The position numbers and the translations under genes are program-made. A stretch of DNA of 64,000 nucleotides from Fusobacterium varium. GTDB lineage: Bacteria; Fusobacteriota; Fusobacteriia; Fusobacteriales; Fusobacteriaceae. Within the stretch, counting starts at the first letter, position 1. The number at the start of each line of letters is the position of its first letter. The stretch spans positions 2,108,001-2,172,000 of the forward strand of contig AP017968.1 of the NCBI GenBank assembly GCA_002356455.1. Reading direction: 5' to 3'. Positions 1 through 8,001 of the stretch are shown here, one piece after another. The notes under the pieces are model-generated. The model had not been told where the DNA came from. It searched no databases and worked only from the letters and a program-made list of their open reading frames with translations.

Positions 1-78
1 ACAAATTAAAATTTATTTTGAATTGATTTTTTTATATTTTCAATTTATCTAGAAGTTTTCCTTTAAAATAATTTCTTT

Positions 79-804
79 CTATTTTTCTTTTGCTCTCTCT
101 ACTAATAATTTAAATATTCCTAAAAACTCACTATATCTATTTACAAGGTTTTCTGGATGCCATTGTATTCCCAATACAAATCTTTCATTCATATCTACAG
201 TTTCAAATGCCTCTACAATTCCTTCACAAGAAAAAGCAGTTGCTTTCAGCCCTTTACCTAATTTTTTTACTGCTTGATGATGAAAAGAATTTACATATAT
301 TTTTTCATCTCCAAAAATATCATGAAGAATACTTTCTTTTTTTATATTTACACTATGAAACAACTCATCTCTGTTAATATTAGATGGATGATGTCCCATA
401 GCTGATTGCACCTGAGTATCTATATCCTGATAAAGAGTTCCATCAAAAGCTACATTTATTAATTGGTGCCCTCTGCATATTCCTAATACTGGTATTTTTC
501 TTTTAACTGCTTCTTCTAATAGTTCAAATTCCATTATGTCTCTTTTAGTATCTATTCCAGGAATTTGAAGTCCAGGGTCCTCTCCATAAAATCTAGGAGC
601 CACATCTGCCCCACCACTAAATATTATTCCATCTAAACGATAATCTTCTAAATATTCCTTTGCTATTCCTTCAGGAACTATTGGAATAAAAATTGGAAGC
701 CCTCCTGCTGCAAGTATTGCTTCTGCATATCCATAATTTATAGAATTATATTCCCCTTTTTCCCTCATTTCTCTAAAAGTAGTTATTCCTATTATCGGTT
801 TCAA
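79..804 (-). CDS. Class I glutamine amidotransferase-like hydrolase (peptidase C26, PuuD-like)
   Basis: This 241-residue cytoplasmic protein has the fold signatures of gamma-glutamyl-gamma-aminobutyrate hydrolases. The nucleophile Cys110 lies in the elbow GICRGHQ, and the partner His216 and Glu218 lie in the motif WHPE near the C terminus. By family, such enzymes cleave gamma-glutamyl amides, as in putrescine breakdown or folate polyglutamate removal. The length matches PuuD-type proteins (about 250). No other puu gene is adjacent, so the substrate is not settled. An ATG start preceded by AGGAGG on the minus strand supports the N terminus. It appears monocistronic, with a promoter at 853-881. 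Confidence 0.87.
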   Translation of the reverse strand: MKPIIGITTFREMREKGEYNSINYGYAEAILAAGGLPIFIPIVPEGIAKEYLEDYRLDGIIFSGGADVAPRFYGEDPGLQIPGIDTKRDIMEFELLEEAVKRKIPVLGICRGHQLINVAFDGTLYQDIDTQVQSAMGHHPSNINRDELFHSVNIKKESILHDIFGDEKIYVNSFHHQAVKKLGKGLKATAFSCEGIVEAFETVDMNERFVLGIQWHPENLVNRYSEFLGIFKLLVERAKEK

Positions 805-852
805 TTAATTTTCCTCCTCAACATCTCTTTGTTCTATTACATTCTACTATAT

Positions 853-881
853 AATATACTCTCTAGCGAAAGTTTTTACAA
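853..881 (-). promoter_or_regulatory. Promoter of the peptidase C26 gene
   Basis: On the minus strand a TTGTAA box is followed after 17 bases by TATATT, about 50 bases upstream of the hydrolase start. The spacing is ideal for the housekeeping sigma factor; in DNA this AT-rich, chance matches are possible. Confidence 0.5.
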
Positions 882-1103
882 TACAGAATTATAAAATTAT
901 CTCAAAATATATTTTATACATAATTCAAGTTTAAAATATTTCATATTATTTTAATAAAAAATAAACAAATTTTCTATTTTTTTTAGAATTTCATTAGTAT
1001 ACTTCATTAAATATAATATAATTTTTTTTTATATAAATAATTTATAATAACTGATTATTAAAAAATAAATATAAAACATATTATTGTTTTCATTTCTTTA
1101 AAT
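882..1103. other. AT-rich intergenic stretch
   Basis: This is the middle of a 390-base gap between two divergent genes. It is almost pure A/T with no ORF, no strong hairpin and no recognisable RNA. The only signals in the gap are the two outward promoters annotated on either side. Confidence 0.5.
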
Positions 1104-1132
1104 TTGATTTTCCAGAACGATAGTGATATAAT
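1104..1132 (+). promoter_or_regulatory. Promoter for the two small genes at 1195-1822
   Basis: TTGATT and TATAAT are separated by 17 bases. The TGA before TATAAT also gives an extended -10. The next gene starts about 60 bases downstream with a strong Shine-Dalgarno sequence. Confidence 0.6.
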
Positions 1133-1194
1133 TTGTATTATAAAATATTTGTGTTATTAGTTTCAACCTTTAATTATTAAAGGAGGAATGTAAA

Positions 1195-1485
1195 ATGAAA
1201 AATATACTTTTTATTAGAGTAACTCCTAAAACTGGTTCTGTTTTAAACATTTCTCAAGGGAATCCTAAAATTGGGTTAGAAGTTATTAAAAATAATTCAA
1301 AAAATTATTTATTAAATATTGATGAACTTTTTTTTAAAATTTTAAATCCACATAATACTCCCAACAATAAACTTTCTGGAAATATTTCATTGATAAGTGG
1401 TAGCAGAATTTGTAATTTTTTTTATGAAATAACATATGAAAAACATTCTGATATTACCAGTCTAGCTTTATTTGTAGAAATATAA
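1195..1485 (+). CDS. Hypothetical protein, 96 residues
   Basis: I do not recognise this protein. It begins with ATG after AAAGGAGGAATG (good ribosome binding site) and a good promoter lies upstream, so it is probably a real gene. It has no signal peptide, membrane helix or metal motif. The composition is rich in Asn, Lys, Ile and Leu, with a predicted alternation of short strands (for example ILFIRVTP and ISLISGS). A second small gene follows after 130 bases, so the two may be co-transcribed up to the terminator at 1826. Confidence 0.6.
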   Translation: MKNILFIRVTPKTGSVLNISQGNPKIGLEVIKNNSKNYLLNIDELFFKILNPHNTPNNKLSGNISLISGSRICNFFYEITYEKHSDITSLALFVEI

Positions 1486-1615
1486 ATCTAAAAATCTTTA
1501 TAATAAAAAATATTTACTTAATAAAATTATACTATGATTTTTAAACTTCTTGTATTTAATCTTTCAAAAAGTTATAATATATTTACAGCAATATATTACC
1601 AAAGGAGGAATTATT

Positions 1616-1822
1616 ATGACTTTATTAAAAAAATTTAAAGATAAAAAAGTTCATATAGTCTTAAATACAACTGATAAAACTAGTTTTGATGGGAAAATAA
1701 TTGATGAATTTGATAATTTTATTGAAATTATTACTGATTATTCTCAATATGCTAATCACCAGCAACACATATTAAATAAAAACTTTATTCTTCAGATTTA
1801 TGAATATAAAGAAGAATATTAA
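1616..1822 (+). CDS. Small protein with an Sm-like (LSm-type) sequence pattern
   Basis: The start is placed at the ATG at 1616, seven bases after AAAGGAGGAA, rather than at an upstream in-frame ATG at 1550 that has no ribosome site. The 68-residue product reads as a short amphipathic helix followed by strands: VHIVLNT, a turn with FDGKIIDEFDNFIEI, then FILQIYEY. The pattern of a Gly-centred bent strand (DGKI) followed by DNFIEI resembles Sm-fold domains that bind RNA or nucleotides. The likeness is by eye only. It lacks the Hfq Sm2 motif, so I do not call it Hfq. An intrinsic terminator follows at once. Confidence 0.6.
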   Translation: MTLLKKFKDKKVHIVLNTTDKTSFDGKIIDEFDNFIEIITDYSQYANHQQHILNKNFILQIYEYKEEY

Positions 1823-1825
1823 TTT

Positions 1826-1850
1826 AAAGGCGAATAAATTCGCCTTTTTT
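1826..1850 (+). terminator. Intrinsic terminator after the small Sm-like gene
   Basis: A perfect nine-base stem (AAAGGCGAA with TTCGCCTTT) and a short loop are followed by a run of T, four bases after the stop codon. Confidence 0.9.
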
Positions 1851-2019
1851 ATATACCAGAAAAATATATGGTTTAGTACAGCTTTTTTAATATCTTTTTA
1901 TTATTAAATTAACAAAATTGTTATAATAACCTTTTATTAATATTCTTCAATTTTCAATTGCAAAAATCTTATATTAAACATATATCCCCACCTATGCCCA
2001 AATGCAAGCAAAAAAATTG

Positions 2020-2048
2020 TTGAAATGTTAGAGGAAGTATGATATTAT
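2020..2048 (+). promoter_or_regulatory. Promoter for the riboswitch and purine permease
   Basis: TTGAAA is followed by 17 bases and TATTAT. Transcription would begin near 2055, giving a leader of about 320 bases before the permease start. This leader contains a small hairpin at 2101-2122 (AAGTGCA with TGCACCTT) and then the purine aptamer. Confidence 0.55.
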
Positions 2049-2163
2049 TTTTATGCAGATTTTACTTAAAAACTTCATAAAATGTCATAATGAATATTTT
2101 TAAGTGCATTTCAAGTGCACCTTATGTCACGAAGCTAGTCAAATCAATTAAAAAAAATAAATT

Positions 2164-2230
2164 ACTCATATATCCCTGTAATATGGTCAGGAGTCTCTAC
2201 GGGTTGCCAGTTAACAAGCCGCTATGGGTG
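2164..2230 (+). promoter_or_regulatory. Purine riboswitch aptamer, guanine class
   Basis: The sequence follows the purine (xpt-type) aptamer closely. P1 pairs ACTCAT with ATGGGT. P2 pairs CCTG with CAGG around an ATATGG loop. The J2/3 strand reads GTCTCTAC, and J3/1 reads CTATGGG. The base at the position equivalent to C74 is C, which by established rules selects guanine or hypoxanthine rather than adenine. Two deviations are seen: the usually flipped-out U48 position is C, and P3 has a G-G mismatch. The downstream A/T-rich segment (about 2293-2335) could form the switching hairpin, but the exact pairing is not clear to me. Purine binding would be expected to turn the permease off. Confidence 0.88.
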
Positions 2231-2378
2231 AATTTGATAGTCCTTTTTTTAGTATTATTATTGGATTATTTTCTTTCACATTATAGTTTTTGAGAAAGGA
2301 AATAATCTTTTTTTATTTTCCTATTTTCTTTCCTATTTTAAAGATATATGAAGTAAAATCTTGGAGGTAAATCAAAAA

Positions 2379-3710
2379 ATGAGAAACACATCACCATATG
2401 ATCTTGATGGTATCCCAGTTCTAAGGGAAGCAATTCCTCTTGGGCTTCAGCACATTCTTGCCATGTTTGTAAGTAATATCACTCCATTAATTATTGTGGC
2501 AGGAGCTATGAAGATGCCAAGTGAAACTAAAACTTTCCTTATTCAGTGTACAATGCTTGTTGCTGGAGTTAATACCTTAATTCAGGCATACCGTATTGGA
2601 CCCATAGGGGCTAGACTTCCTATTGTTGTTGGTACAAGCTTTGCTTTTGTCCCTGTTGCATTGTCTATTGGAAGTAAATATGGATATGAAGGTATCCTTG
2701 GAGCTGCCCTAGTTGGAGCTATATTTGAAATATTTATTGGTGCTATTATAAAAAAAATAAGAAGATATTTTCCACCAGTAGTAACTGGAGTAATAGTTTT
2801 ATCTATTGGACTTTCACTTTTACCAGTTGGAGTAAGTAATTTTGCTGGTGGAGTTGGAACACCTGATTTTGGTTCTTTCCCAAATCTTTTTATAGGTATA
2901 GTAGTTCTTATAACTGTTATATTTTTTAAACAGTTTACTAAAGGAATAACAAGTACAGGTTCTATATTTGTAGGAACAGTTGTTGGATTTATTGTTGCTT
3001 TCTTTATGGGAAAAGTTGATCTTACTCCTGTAAAAAATGCTGCTTTTATAAGTTTTCCAACACCTTTCACTTATGGAGTAACCTTTCATGCAGATGCATG
3101 TTTAGCTATGATAATGATGTTTATCGTTTCTGCTGTTGAAACTGTTGGAGACATGTCTGGAGTCACAATGGGAGGAGCTAACAGAGAAGTTACTGATAAA
3201 GAACTTTCTGGTGGTATTTTAGCTGATGGATTTGGAAGTGCTCTTGCTTCTGTATTCTCTGTTTTGCCTACTACATCTTTCAGTCAAAATACTGGTATAG
3301 TTGCAATGACTGGTATTATGAGCAGATTTGTTGTTGGTACTGGAGCAGCTTTCCTAGTTGCTGGAGCTTTTTTCCCAAAAATAGGTGCTATTCTTTCAAT
3401 AGTTCCTGCTAGTGTTCTTGGTGGAAGTTTAGTAATGATTTTTGCTATGATTTCTATAAGTGGTATAAATCTTATCACTAAAGAACCTCTTGTAGGCAGA
3501 AATGCAGTTATTTTATCTGTATCTTTAGGTTTAGGTTATGGACTTGGAAGTGTTCCTGCTGCCCTTAAATATTTTCCTGAAAGTATTCAGCTTATATTTG
3601 GTGGTTCTGGAATAGTTGTTTCTGGTTCTATTGCTGTTCTTCTTAATATCATTCTGCCTTTAGATGAAAAGATTAAAAAAACATTAAAGCCTGAAAAAGT
3701 TTCTCAATAA
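2379..3710 (+). CDS. NCS2-family purine (xanthine/uric acid/guanine) permease
   Basis: This inner-membrane proton or sodium symporter has about 443 residues, the normal NCS2 length, with roughly 14 hydrophobic segments. NCS2 marks include the N-terminal LGLQHILAMF region, the VGDMSG stretch in the middle and SFSQNTG, where the family has its conserved polar pore residues. The start is the ATG at 2379, because GGAGG lies at 2363-2367; an upstream in-frame TTG at 2361 overlaps that ribosome site. A guanine-class riboswitch precedes it and xanthine dehydrogenase genes follow, so the cargo is very likely a purine base. Confidence 0.9.
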   Translation: MRNTSPYDLDGIPVLREAIPLGLQHILAMFVSNITPLIIVAGAMKMPSETKTFLIQCTMLVAGVNTLIQAYRIGPIGARLPIVVGTSFAFVPVALSIGSKYGYEGILGAALVGAIFEIFIGAIIKKIRRYFPPVVTGVIVLSIGLSLLPVGVSNFAGGVGTPDFGSFPNLFIGIVVLITVIFFKQFTKGITSTGSIFVGTVVGFIVAFFMGKVDLTPVKNAAFISFPTPFTYGVTFHADACLAMIMMFIVSAVETVGDMSGVTMGGANREVTDKELSGGILADGFGSALASVFSVLPTTSFSQNTGIVAMTGIMSRFVVGTGAAFLVAGAFFPKIGAILSIVPASVLGGSLVMIFAMISISGINLITKEPLVGRNAVILSVSLGLGYGLGSVPAALKYFPESIQLIFGGSGIVVSGSIAVLLNIILPLDEKIKKTLKPEKVSQ

Positions 3711-3723
3711 AATTAATAAATTA

Positions 3724-3797
3724 CCACACAGCAGAGCAGGTATATAAGCTGTCTTCTTTTGAAGATCTCTTATTAATACTCTGCTGTCTTTTCGTGG
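3724..3797 (+). promoter_or_regulatory. Structured element between the permease and xanthine dehydrogenase genes
   Basis: An outer CCAC/GTGG pair and a nine-base perfect stem (ACAGCAGAG at 3728-3736 with CTCTGCTGT at 3779-3787) enclose a second hairpin (TCTTC-TTTT-GAAGA). A short TCTTTT tract follows, so it may act as a weak terminator for the permease. Directly after it, TGGTATAAT (3795-3803) is an extended -10 that could give the dehydrogenase operon its own promoter. It does not match any riboswitch class I can recall, including the molybdenum cofactor motif. Confidence 0.5.
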
Positions 3798-3834
3798 TAT
3801 AATATAAATAATACAATAACACAGGAGGTAAAAC

Positions 3835-4629
3835 TTGTTTAGTTTTTCTAAATATTTTCCTGCTCAATCTTTGCAGGAAGCCTATGACGAACTTTTAAAA
3901 AGCAAAAAAAATATTATACTTGGGGGAACTTCTTATCTTAGAATGGAAAATACTTCATATAATACTGCTATAGACCTTTCTTCTCTTTCTCTTGATTACA
4001 TCAAAGAAGATGGAGAATATATTCACATTGGAGCTATGACTTCATTTAGAGAAATAGAAACTAACTCTATTATTTTAAATTTATTTAATGGAATTCTTTC
4101 AAAATCTGTAGAAAATATAATAGGAGTTCAATTCAGAAATAATGTTACTGTTGGAGCTACTGTTTTTTCTAAATATGGTTTCTCTGACTTTATCCCTGCA
4201 CTTTTATCTCTTGATACTACTGTTGTTCTTTTCAATGGAGGAGCAATTTCTCTGGAAGAATATTTATCTACAGAAGGAAAGACAAGAGATATTCTTGTTG
4301 AAATAAAAATAAGAAAAGCTATTGGAAAAGGATCTTTTCAAAGTATCAGAAAAAGTAAAACTGACTATGCTATAACTAATACAGCTGTTACAAATGAAAA
4401 TGGAAACTTCAGAATTGCCATTGGTGTAAGACCAGGAAAAGCTAAGCTAGCTTATAAAGCAATGGAGTTATTAAATCATTCTGACAATATCACTGATGAA
4501 GTTATTGATAGAACATGCTGCATTATAACTGAAGAAATTACTTTTGGTTCTAATATGAGAGGAAGCAGTGAATACAGAGCTGCAATATCTAAAGTTATGA
4601 CTAAGAGAGCTATAAAGGAGGTACTGTAA
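3835..4629 (+). CDS. xdhB: Xanthine dehydrogenase-type FAD-binding subunit
   Basis: This 264-residue protein is the FAD-carrying subunit (CoxM/XdhB type) of a molybdenum hydroxylase. The N-terminal FAD domain shows the LGGTSYLR and HIGAMTSFREIE region, and RNNVTVGATV matches the conserved flavin-contact stretch. The C-terminal part (from about residue 160) matches the CO dehydrogenase flavoprotein C-terminal domain. It passes electrons from the iron-sulfur subunit to NAD or another acceptor. The start is TTG at 3835, with AGGAGG six bases upstream. Its stop overlaps the next start (TAATG), showing translational coupling. Confidence 0.88.
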   Translation: MFSFSKYFPAQSLQEAYDELLKSKKNIILGGTSYLRMENTSYNTAIDLSSLSLDYIKEDGEYIHIGAMTSFREIETNSIILNLFNGILSKSVENIIGVQFRNNVTVGATVFSKYGFSDFIPALLSLDTTVVLFNGGAISLEEYLSTEGKTRDILVEIKIRKAIGKGSFQSIRKSKTDYAITNTAVTNENGNFRIAIGVRPGKAKLAYKAMELLNHSDNITDEVIDRTCCIITEEITFGSNMRGSSEYRAAISKVMTKRAIKEVL

Positions 4630-5099
4630 TGCTTTTGACTTTAACTGTAAATGGATTGAAAAGAGAATTATTAATATCCGAGGATGAGTACCTTCTAGAT
4701 ACATTAAGAAAAGCTGGATATTTAAGTGTGAAAAGAGGATGTGACACAGGCTCTTGTGGACTTTGTACTGTTCTTGTTGATGATAAGCCTGTTCTTTCAT
4801 GCAGCACATTATCTGCCAGAATGGACAACAAAAAAATAACTACCATTGAAGGATGTCAGGAAGAAGCTGTAAAATTTGCTAATTTTATGGCTGATGAAGG
4901 AGCAGAACAGTGTGGTTACTGTGCCCCTGGATTTACTTTAACGGTTCTTGCTATGATGAAGGAATATAAAAATCCAACAGATGAAGAAATACTTCATTAT
5001 CTAAATGGAAATCTATGCAGATGCAGTGGATATGTTTCACAGCTCAGAGCAATAAAAAACTTTATGGAGGCTGAAAAATTTAATGAAAATAGTAAATAA
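4629..5099 (+). CDS. xdhC: Xanthine dehydrogenase-type [2Fe-2S] subunit
   Basis: This 156-residue small subunit carries two [2Fe-2S] clusters. The plant-ferredoxin-type set is Cys38, Cys43, Cys46 and Cys58 (GCDTGSCGLC). The second set is Cys95, Cys98, Cys130 and Cys132 (QCGYCAPG and LCRCSGY). All eight ligands are present, so the subunit should be functional. It relays electrons from the molybdenum centre to the FAD subunit. It overlaps the FAD gene by one base and the molybdenum subunit gene by 17 bases, a tight operon. Confidence 0.93.
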   Translation: MLLTLTVNGLKRELLISEDEYLLDTLRKAGYLSVKRGCDTGSCGLCTVLVDDKPVLSCSTLSARMDNKKITTIEGCQEEAVKFANFMADEGAEQCGYCAPGFTLTVLAMMKEYKNPTDEEILHYLNGNLCRCSGYVSQLRAIKNFMEAEKFNENSK

Positions 5100-7326
5100 G
5101 TCTATAAAAAAAATAGATAGTATTGGAATAATAACAGGAAGACCTCTATATACAGATGATTTAATTATAAACAATAATTCTCTTATTGTAAAGCTTTTAA
5201 GATCACCTCATCCCTTTGCAAAAATATTAGATATAGATACAAGCATTGCCAAAAAGGTTCCTGGAGTAGAAGCTGTCTATACATATCATGATGTTCCAAA
5301 AACTATGTTTACTCTTGCTGGGCAGTCTTATCCTGAACCATCTCCATATGATAGGAAAATATTATCTGAGTATGTCAGATATGTAGGAGATCCTGTTGCG
5401 ATTATTGCTGCTGTTGATGAAAAAACTGCTGAAAAAGCGATGAAACTCATAAAAGTAAAATATGAGATTCTCGAAGCTGTCATTGATTATGAAAAAGCTT
5501 TAGATTCAACTATTTTAATTCATCCTGAAGACATACATGTAAATTTTCCAATAGGATTTGACAATAAAAGAAACCTAGCTTCTTCATATCTTGAAACTAA
5601 AGGTGATGTGGATAAAGGATTTGAAGAAAGTGATATCATCATAGAAAAAACTTATTACACTCAGCCTCAAATACATGCTATGATGGAAACTTACAGAACT
5701 GCATGTTATCTTGATGCACATGGAAGATTGGTTGTAATTTCATCCACTCAAATTCCTTTTCATGTAAGAAGGCATCTAGCTAGAGCTCTTGAAATACCAA
5801 GTAGCAGAATAAGAGTCATAAAACCTAAAATAGGTGGAGGTTTTGGTGGAAAGCAAACTTCTGTTTGTGAAATATATCCAGCTTTTGTTACAATGAAAAC
5901 TGGAAAACCTTCTAAAATAATTTATTCAAGAAAAGAAACACAAGCTTATTCCAATACAAGACATGCCATGAGATTAAAAGTTAAAATTGGTTCTGACAAA
6001 GAAGGAAATATAAAAGCTATTGATATAAATGTTTTATCCAATACAGGAGCCTATGGAGAACATGCTCCTACAGTTACTTCTCTTGTAGTTTATAAAACTT
6101 TCCCTTTATATGCTAAAGTTCCTATGAGATGTAAAGCTGACATAGTTTATTCTAATACTATGGTTGGAGCTGCATTCAGAGGATATGGAGCCACTCAGGG
6201 AACTTTTGCTGTAGAATCTGCTGTCAATGAACTTGCTCATGAACTTGGAATTGATCCAACAGAAATAAGAATGAAAAACCTTGTAAATCAATCTGAAAAA
6301 GTTAGTGGAGATATAAAAAAATGTATTTCTATTGGAAAAGAAGCTTTTGACTGGAAAAACAGAACTATTAAAGATATGGGAAATGGCAAAGTCAGAGCCA
6401 GTGGAATGGCTGTTACAATGCAAGGTTCTGGTATTGCTAATGTAGATACTGCTTCTGCAACCTTAAAATTACATGACAGTGGAGATTACACTCTCTATTT
6501 AGGTGTTACAGATATGGGACAGGGATGTGATACTGTTCTGGCTCAAATGGCTTCTGAAATACTTGAAGTTCCTGTAGAAAAAATTATAGTAAATACTGCT
6601 GATACCGATACTTCCCCATATGATCCAGGTGCCTATGCTTCAAGTGGTACTTATGTTACAGGAAATGCTGTAATTCTGGCTGCTGAAAAAATGAAAAAAG
6701 AAATTATTGAGGCAGCTTCTAAATTAATGAAAATTCCTGCTGAAGAATTAGAATATCTTGGAGAAGCAGTACAAGATCAAAACGGTAATAAACTTTCTTT
6801 GAGAGATATTGGTGAAAGAGCTGTATCCTTTGAAGGAAAAAATCAAATTATCACAACTGCAACTTGGGGTGGAGAAACTTCCCCACCTCCATTTATTGCC
6901 AGTTTTGCTGAAGTAGAAGTTGATACTTTTACTGGACATACTGAGGTTCTAGATTTTCTTTCTGTAGTAGACTGTGGTACTCCTATCAATCCTGCTCTAG
7001 CTCAGGTACAGGTAGAAGGAGGAATTGCTCAGGGTATTGGTCTTGCTCTTTATGAAGATATTCAGTTTGATGAAAATGGTAAAGTAAAACATGATACTCT
7101 TATGCAGTATAAAATACCTTCTAGAAAAGATTTAGGAAATATAAATGTTATATTCAGTTATTCAAACGAGCCTACTGGACCATTTGGAGCTAAATCTATT
7201 GGTGAAGTAGTTATTAATACAGCTTCTCCAGCTATTGCAGATGCTATCTATAATGCAACAAATGCTAGAGTAAGAAGTCTTCCAATTACAAGCGAAAAAT
7301 TATTTTGGGCAATTCAAGCAAAATAA
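5083..7326 (+). CDS. xdhA: Xanthine dehydrogenase-type molybdopterin-binding subunit
   Basis: This 747-residue catalytic subunit hydroxylates an N-heterocycle, most likely hypoxanthine or xanthine given the purine permease next door. The molybdopterin-contact motif GGGFGGK is at residues 251-257. The AFRGYG loop, which holds the conserved active-site Arg, is at 364-369. The catalytic base is probably Glu708 in IGEVVINTASPAIADAI. Length and order fit the XdhA/CoxL family. Related enzymes act on nicotinate or aldehydes, and some purine hydroxylases of anaerobes carry labile selenium; sequence alone does not settle either point. No cofactor-assembly gene is in the window. Confidence 0.9.
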   Translation: MKIVNKSIKKIDSIGIITGRPLYTDDLIINNNSLIVKLLRSPHPFAKILDIDTSIAKKVPGVEAVYTYHDVPKTMFTLAGQSYPEPSPYDRKILSEYVRYVGDPVAIIAAVDEKTAEKAMKLIKVKYEILEAVIDYEKALDSTILIHPEDIHVNFPIGFDNKRNLASSYLETKGDVDKGFEESDIIIEKTYYTQPQIHAMMETYRTACYLDAHGRLVVISSTQIPFHVRRHLARALEIPSSRIRVIKPKIGGGFGGKQTSVCEIYPAFVTMKTGKPSKIIYSRKETQAYSNTRHAMRLKVKIGSDKEGNIKAIDINVLSNTGAYGEHAPTVTSLVVYKTFPLYAKVPMRCKADIVYSNTMVGAAFRGYGATQGTFAVESAVNELAHELGIDPTEIRMKNLVNQSEKVSGDIKKCISIGKEAFDWKNRTIKDMGNGKVRASGMAVTMQGSGIANVDTASATLKLHDSGDYTLYLGVTDMGQGCDTVLAQMASEILEVPVEKIIVNTADTDTSPYDPGAYASSGTYVTGNAVILAAEKMKKEIIEAASKLMKIPAEELEYLGEAVQDQNGNKLSLRDIGERAVSFEGKNQIITTATWGGETSPPPFIASFAEVEVDTFTGHTEVLDFLSVVDCGTPINPALAQVQVEGGIAQGIGLALYEDIQFDENGKVKHDTLMQYKIPSRKDLGNINVIFSYSNEPTGPFGAKSIGEVVINTASPAIADAIYNATNARVRSLPITSEKLFWAIQAK

Positions 7327-7565
7327 TTAAAAATTATTTATTCTTTAAATATATTTAAATACTATGGATTGAGATTATTTTTTCTAATGTTTCTTTCATA
7401 CAGATGTTTCATTTTTACATAATAACCATTTTTATAGTATAAATACAAATATAACACTTACAATTTTATTTTATAATTTTGTATAATTTTTTTGATTCTA
7501 TATTGAACTATAAACCAAATGTATCAAAATAATTTTCATTTAAAAAAATAGTTTTCTAACTTTTT

Positions 7566-7593
7566 AAACCACTTGTCTAACAGGTGGTTTTTT
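7566..7593 (+). terminator. Intrinsic terminator downstream of the xdh operon
   Basis: AACCACTTG pairs with CAGGTGGTT (one G-T wobble) around a five-base loop and is followed by seven T. It lies about 240 bases after the xdhA stop, so it probably ends that operon. Confidence 0.8.
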
Positions 7594-8001
7594 ATATAAA
7601 AAATATGATATCTATTCCTTAACCAAAATTTAATTTAATATTTTTACAAAAATTTTTTTAGTTTTTTTAAAATCTTCTTTGTATATTCTTTTTGATTTTT
7701 TCTTAATATAATTTTTTATTATTTTTGAGTTTTTCAATATATAAAAAATATATTCTTTATTCATATATTTTCTTCAATAATTAGAAAAAACTCTATAAAT
7801 ATTTTATTGCTTTTATTTTTAATTCGATTCTTAGACAGATGCTTATAATTTTTAATTAGATTATTTTGTATAAATTTTCAATTTTTTTAATAGTTTTTTC
7901 AAAATATTTTGATTCTACTATTTTTAACATTTTAAATTCTTTTTTCCTTCTTACATTAATAACCATATCATCCCCTGATATTCTTATACTCCTTCAAATT
8001 T
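7594..8001. other. Very AT-rich gap with possible small minus-strand ORF remnant
   Basis: This gap holds no clear gene. On the minus strand a 36-codon frame runs from ATG at 7966 to TAA at 7856 (product begins MVINVRRKKEFK) with a weak GGGGA site. It follows the DUF4253 lipoprotein directly, so it could be a tiny co-transcribed gene or a gene remnant. The rest is A/T runs with scattered stops. Confidence 0.25.

Noticed and set aside
2090-2293. 67-codon open frame ending in a hydrophobic stretch
   Set aside because: It lies over the purine aptamer, has no ribosome binding site, and its bases are explained by the RNA structure.
2582-3089. Minus-strand frames inside the purine permease
   Set aside because: They are shadows of a strongly supported NCS2 permease and have no ribosome sites.
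7856-7966. 36-codon minus-strand frame after the DUF4253 lipoprotein
   Set aside because: Weak ribosome site and no recognisable family; too short to support as a gene, mentioned only as a possible remnant.
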